DNA from: Nilaparvata lugens
Taxonomy: Eukaryota; Arthropoda; Insecta; Hemiptera; Delphacidae
Assembly: GCF_014356525.2 (NCBI RefSeq)
Contig: NC_052518.1
Coordinates: forward strand, 8,279,978-8,343,977
Length of the DNA: 64,000 nucleotides
Reading direction: 5' to 3'
Part shown: positions 61,163-64,000 of the stretch, piece by piece
How positions within the stretch are numbered: position 1 is the stretch's first letter
How the letters are laid out: every line of letters starts with the position of its first letter
The notes under the pieces: generated by a model
Told to the model about the DNA's origin: nothing
Seen by the model: the letters and a program-made list of their open reading frames with translations, nothing else
Databases searched by the model: none
Program-made: the position numbers and the translations under genes

Positions 61163-61316
61163 TTATAGTACCCTTTTTTGAAATTAATCAACTGAAACTA
61201 GCTTTTATAATTTGTATTTTAATTAATCTATTATTTTATTAATTTCAAAAAGGGTACTATGATTCTATTTTATAAATAAAAATAAGTAGCCCTGAATTCA
61301 TACATTTTAAGGAGAT
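61163..61316. mobile_element. Inverted-repeat element, AGTACCCTTTTTTG ends
   Basis: AGTACCCTTTTTTGAAATTA (61170) and TAATTTCAAAAAGGGTACTA (61240) are inverted. The following ATAAATAAAAATAAGTAGCC, then CTGAAT, is also found at 24170-24195. Confidence 0.65.
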
Positions 61317-61774
61317 ATGAGACTCATTATTATACATTAAACTCTGAAAAAATAGGCAATAATTAATAATGTAGGAGTTACTTTCTCTCACATTTTAATC
61401 ATAGTCTCTTTCAATGATTATATACAGTAGATAAAGTATTATCAAGGTAAGGGAATTTTACAATTTTTTAATCACAGCAGCTATTCCTCTATCATCTTAA
61501 ATCACAACTTGAGTTTGTATGTTATTTAAAATTTATAATAATTGGAATACAATACTAATATTGAAAATCCAAATTATTCACACCACCTTGAATTTATATC
61601 ACATGAACTTTCCGAAAATCTATCATGATTTGACTTTCAAATATATATTTTTACAGATGGTAAGTTATATTTGCAATATTATTGTTTAAAGTAGGATGTG
61701 AAAAATTGTTTTTCTATTTTTAGTAGGGTTTTGGACACCTCCAAGACTCTAAGTACTGGTACCTAGTATTAAGC

Positions 61775-61952
61775 CAGTTACACACTCATCGATTTTTGTA
61801 CGTACGATTTTTCGCCATCCTTATAAATTCTAGCAGATTGAATGGAACTTAACAAACACATGATCACATCATATGGTTGTCAAGTTATGTTTAATCTAAT
61901 ATAGAATTTATAAGGTCTGCAAAAAATCGTACGTCCAAAAATCTGTGTTTAA
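61775..61952. mobile_element. Inverted-repeat element (CGTACGATTTTT core)
   Basis: CGATTTTTGTACGTACGATT, then CCTTATAAATTCTA, is mirrored by TAGAATTTATAAGG, then AAAAAATCGTACGTCCAAAA. Arms of about 60 bp enclose 60 bp. Confidence 0.7.
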
Positions 61953-62353
61953 CTAGAATTAGTTCTCAATATACTGTTCCAATACTTGTAAACAAAGTAA
62001 TTTTAAGGTCAACACAAGTGACAGTTTCAATGAATATTCTGTAGATCAAGAAATTGATGATAATTGAGATTATAAGTAACTCATTATAGATATTCTAATT
62101 TTCTATTGTATTTTAGGCTACTGTATGAATTCTCTCACAATAAACTAATAGTATATTCTGTCACAGCTAGTTTATACATTTTTTTAAGGATGTCTGAACA
62201 ATATTCAATCTATGAATAGAGTAAGAGAAACACAGTGTCTGAAAAGTTGAGATCCACTCTCAAGACCCACATAATATATTTAAAGAAAATAATACATTAT
62301 TTATTAGGTATCTATTAATTATTATTAGTTCTCCAACAATTAATTACCAGGCA

Positions 62354-62605
62354 TGTGATTGTGTAACATGAGTGGAATTAAATTAATTTGAACAAATCAA
62401 ATCCAGTGATATGAAAAGTCACTATTTGAGATGGTATTTTTACAAAATTTGACTATTGAGGTTGGAGAATTTATATGAAATTATATGATTGTGTAACATG
62501 AGTAGAATTAAATTAATTTGAACTATTCAAACCAAGTGATATGAAAAGTCACTATTTGAGATGATATTTTTTTACAATATTTGACTATTGAGGTTGGAGA
62601 ACCTC
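62354..62605 (+). repeat. 134-bp tandem duplication plus partial third copy
   Basis: TGATTGTGTAACATGAGT begins at 62354 and 62488. Both copies share GTGATATGAAAAGTCACTAT and TTTGACTATTGAGGTTGGAG. A degenerate third piece (TTATTTGACTATTGGGGGTG) is at about 62708. Confidence 0.85.
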
Positions 62606-62711
62606 AATGTATGTTCGACAATGTTTTTGTTTCAACTTCGTTTCACTAGCTATTGGAGGTGGTGAATAATATGAAATTCACTATTATAAAATGTATTCTT
62701 TTTAAAATTAT

Positions 62712-63080
62712 TTGACTATTGGGGGTGGTGCGAGCACCAGGTGTTGGAACAGTTTTTATTTCATGAAAGGTTCAAGGCCACGGTTAACATCTGCCACAGA
62801 AAAAAGAACAGCACTAAAATGGCATGACAATACTTTAGGTTCCTACTCAGGTTCAGATCAGTTTCCTCCTACCTATCAGTCAAGAGAAAAATTAATAATA
62901 CATTCTATTTTCATTGCTAAAGTTTTTGCACTTGAATCGTTGACGAGTAGAGAGAGAGCGCTAAACTGTTACTATCCTCCGGTCGCTGTAAAAAGTTGTT
63001 TCATAAACGAAATTAATTCAATAACTAATTCCAGCTTGTTACTCATACAAACTTGTGTTGCTTCTTACGTCCCCCATTAA
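62712..63080 (+). other. Unrecognised 122-codon open frame
   Basis: The longest unexplained frame in the window. SRPRLTSATEKRTALKWHDN, then TLGSYSGSDQFPPTYQSREK, has coding-like composition, and the internal CACCAG|GTGTTGG and TATCAG words could be splice sites. The N-terminal part overlaps the tandem repeat above, which argues against its start. No domain is recognised; it could be an exon of a gene that continues beyond the window, or chance. Confidence 0.25.
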
Positions 63081-63349
63081 ACTAATTAAAAAAATCTTCA
63101 TTTAAAACAAGACTGTTACCAAATCCAAAAATAATCTAGTTGAATAAGCAATTATAAGTAAAAATATTAATTGCAAAAATGATCAGTCCATGAAAATTAA
63201 AATCTAATCAAGGCTACTTAAACCTGATTTCGTTTTCTTTTGTAAACAAAAATTTACCAGGTTACAGAAATACTGGATTGATGTGTGATTTATTAATGAA
63301 AACTTTTCAGGGAAATATAACAAATATAAGAGTTGTGTGAGGCTCTCCA

Positions 63350-63520
63350 TTTATAATGTTTTATTGTTTAATATCAATACACATACATTTTTCAATCACA
63401 AAATATAATCATTTACAATGTAAGAAATTATAATGTTTTATTGTTTAATTTCATTTATAATGTTTTATTGTTTAATATCAATACATATACATTTTTCAAT
63501 CACAAATAATCATTTACAAG
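63350..63520 (+). repeat. Direct repeat of about 110 bp
   Basis: TATAATGTTTTATTGTTTAA occurs at about 63353, 63429 and 63460; TACATTTTTCAATCACAAA follows the first and third. The rest of the window end (63521-64000) is AT-rich with nothing recognised. Confidence 0.75.
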
Positions 63521-64000
63521 TAAATTTTTATTGAAAAATGTACTTGTATAATTCCATTATTCACACAAAATAAAGAGTCAAATCATGACCTTAAAAATTT
63601 AAGACCACTGCACTGTATTATTACAACGATCACTTATGTTCAAAGATATTGTCATTTACTATATTTATATTTTCGACCAATTTTATTGAATTACATCATA
63701 GATCTGTAAAAATTATAAAAATTAAAATATTGTATCAGTCCTATATTCATTGGGGTTGATCAGTTGTGGACTAAATAAATTCACAATTCTTCATCAAAGA
63801 TGTAATTAAAGATATTTTTTATACTCCTAGTAGATGGAATATTTGATACTGTAGGAGTAACCAGCAATAGACATGAAAAGGAGTATTTTGTTGATGGTAT
63901 TCCAAGCATCTTCACTGTCTACTTGATATTCATAGCGTTCGCCCATACAGTTTCCTCTTATTGTATTCAGAACTAATAGTCTTCACGTTTCGATGATTGG

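Overview
The window is AT-rich animal nuclear DNA with spliceosomal introns, dense non-autonomous DNA transposons, degenerate LINE ends and tRNA-derived SINEs. It looks like an insect. The repeat style, above all the short inverted-repeat elements ending in GTTGCACAAAAGCCGG, suggests a hemipteran and most likely a planthopper (Nilaparvata-like). That placement is inference from pattern memory, not a search.

Three protein-coding genes can be rebuilt exon by exon. (1) On the + strand, 6082-13535, four exons encode a 311-residue putative secreted protein with a signal peptide, a sequon-rich repeat, a long acidic tract and a helical C-terminal region; one of its introns looks like a GC-AG intron. 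(2) On the + strand, 15399-27633, four exons encode a 147-residue single-pass membrane protein with exactly six cysteines before the membrane segment, as in the Shisa-like (STMC6) superfamily; part of its membrane-segment exon is duplicated just upstream as a decoy. (3) On the - strand, 42741-49354, three exons encode a complete 447-residue beta-tubulin with a 4.7-kb first intron full of transposable elements. Weaker coding candidates lie at 32901-35052 (+), 41372-41503 (-), 41961-42041 (+) and in the last 4 kb. All exons were read by hand from splice signals and frame continuity; no transcript evidence was available.

Layout: 1-6081 holds a gag-like tandem repeat, a tRNA SINE, LINE remnants and a hAT deletion derivative. 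6082-27633 holds the two + strand genes, whose introns carry most of the local repeats, including a hAT element with a transposase remnant and a perfect 8-bp target duplication. 27634-42215 is gene-poor and contains a 531-bp palindrome bearing two transposase C-termini, an inverted-repeat element holding a 62-bp minisatellite with no indels in its spacing, and a second hAT remnant. 42216-49520 is beta-tubulin. 49521-64000 is gene-poor, with a TTAA-flanked fold-back element, nested MITEs, SINEs, microsatellites and one G+C-rich promoter-like patch at 58380-58780. The genes do not form an operon or a pathway. What stands out is how much of the region is built from fold-back elements, deletion derivatives and tandem duplications inside introns.
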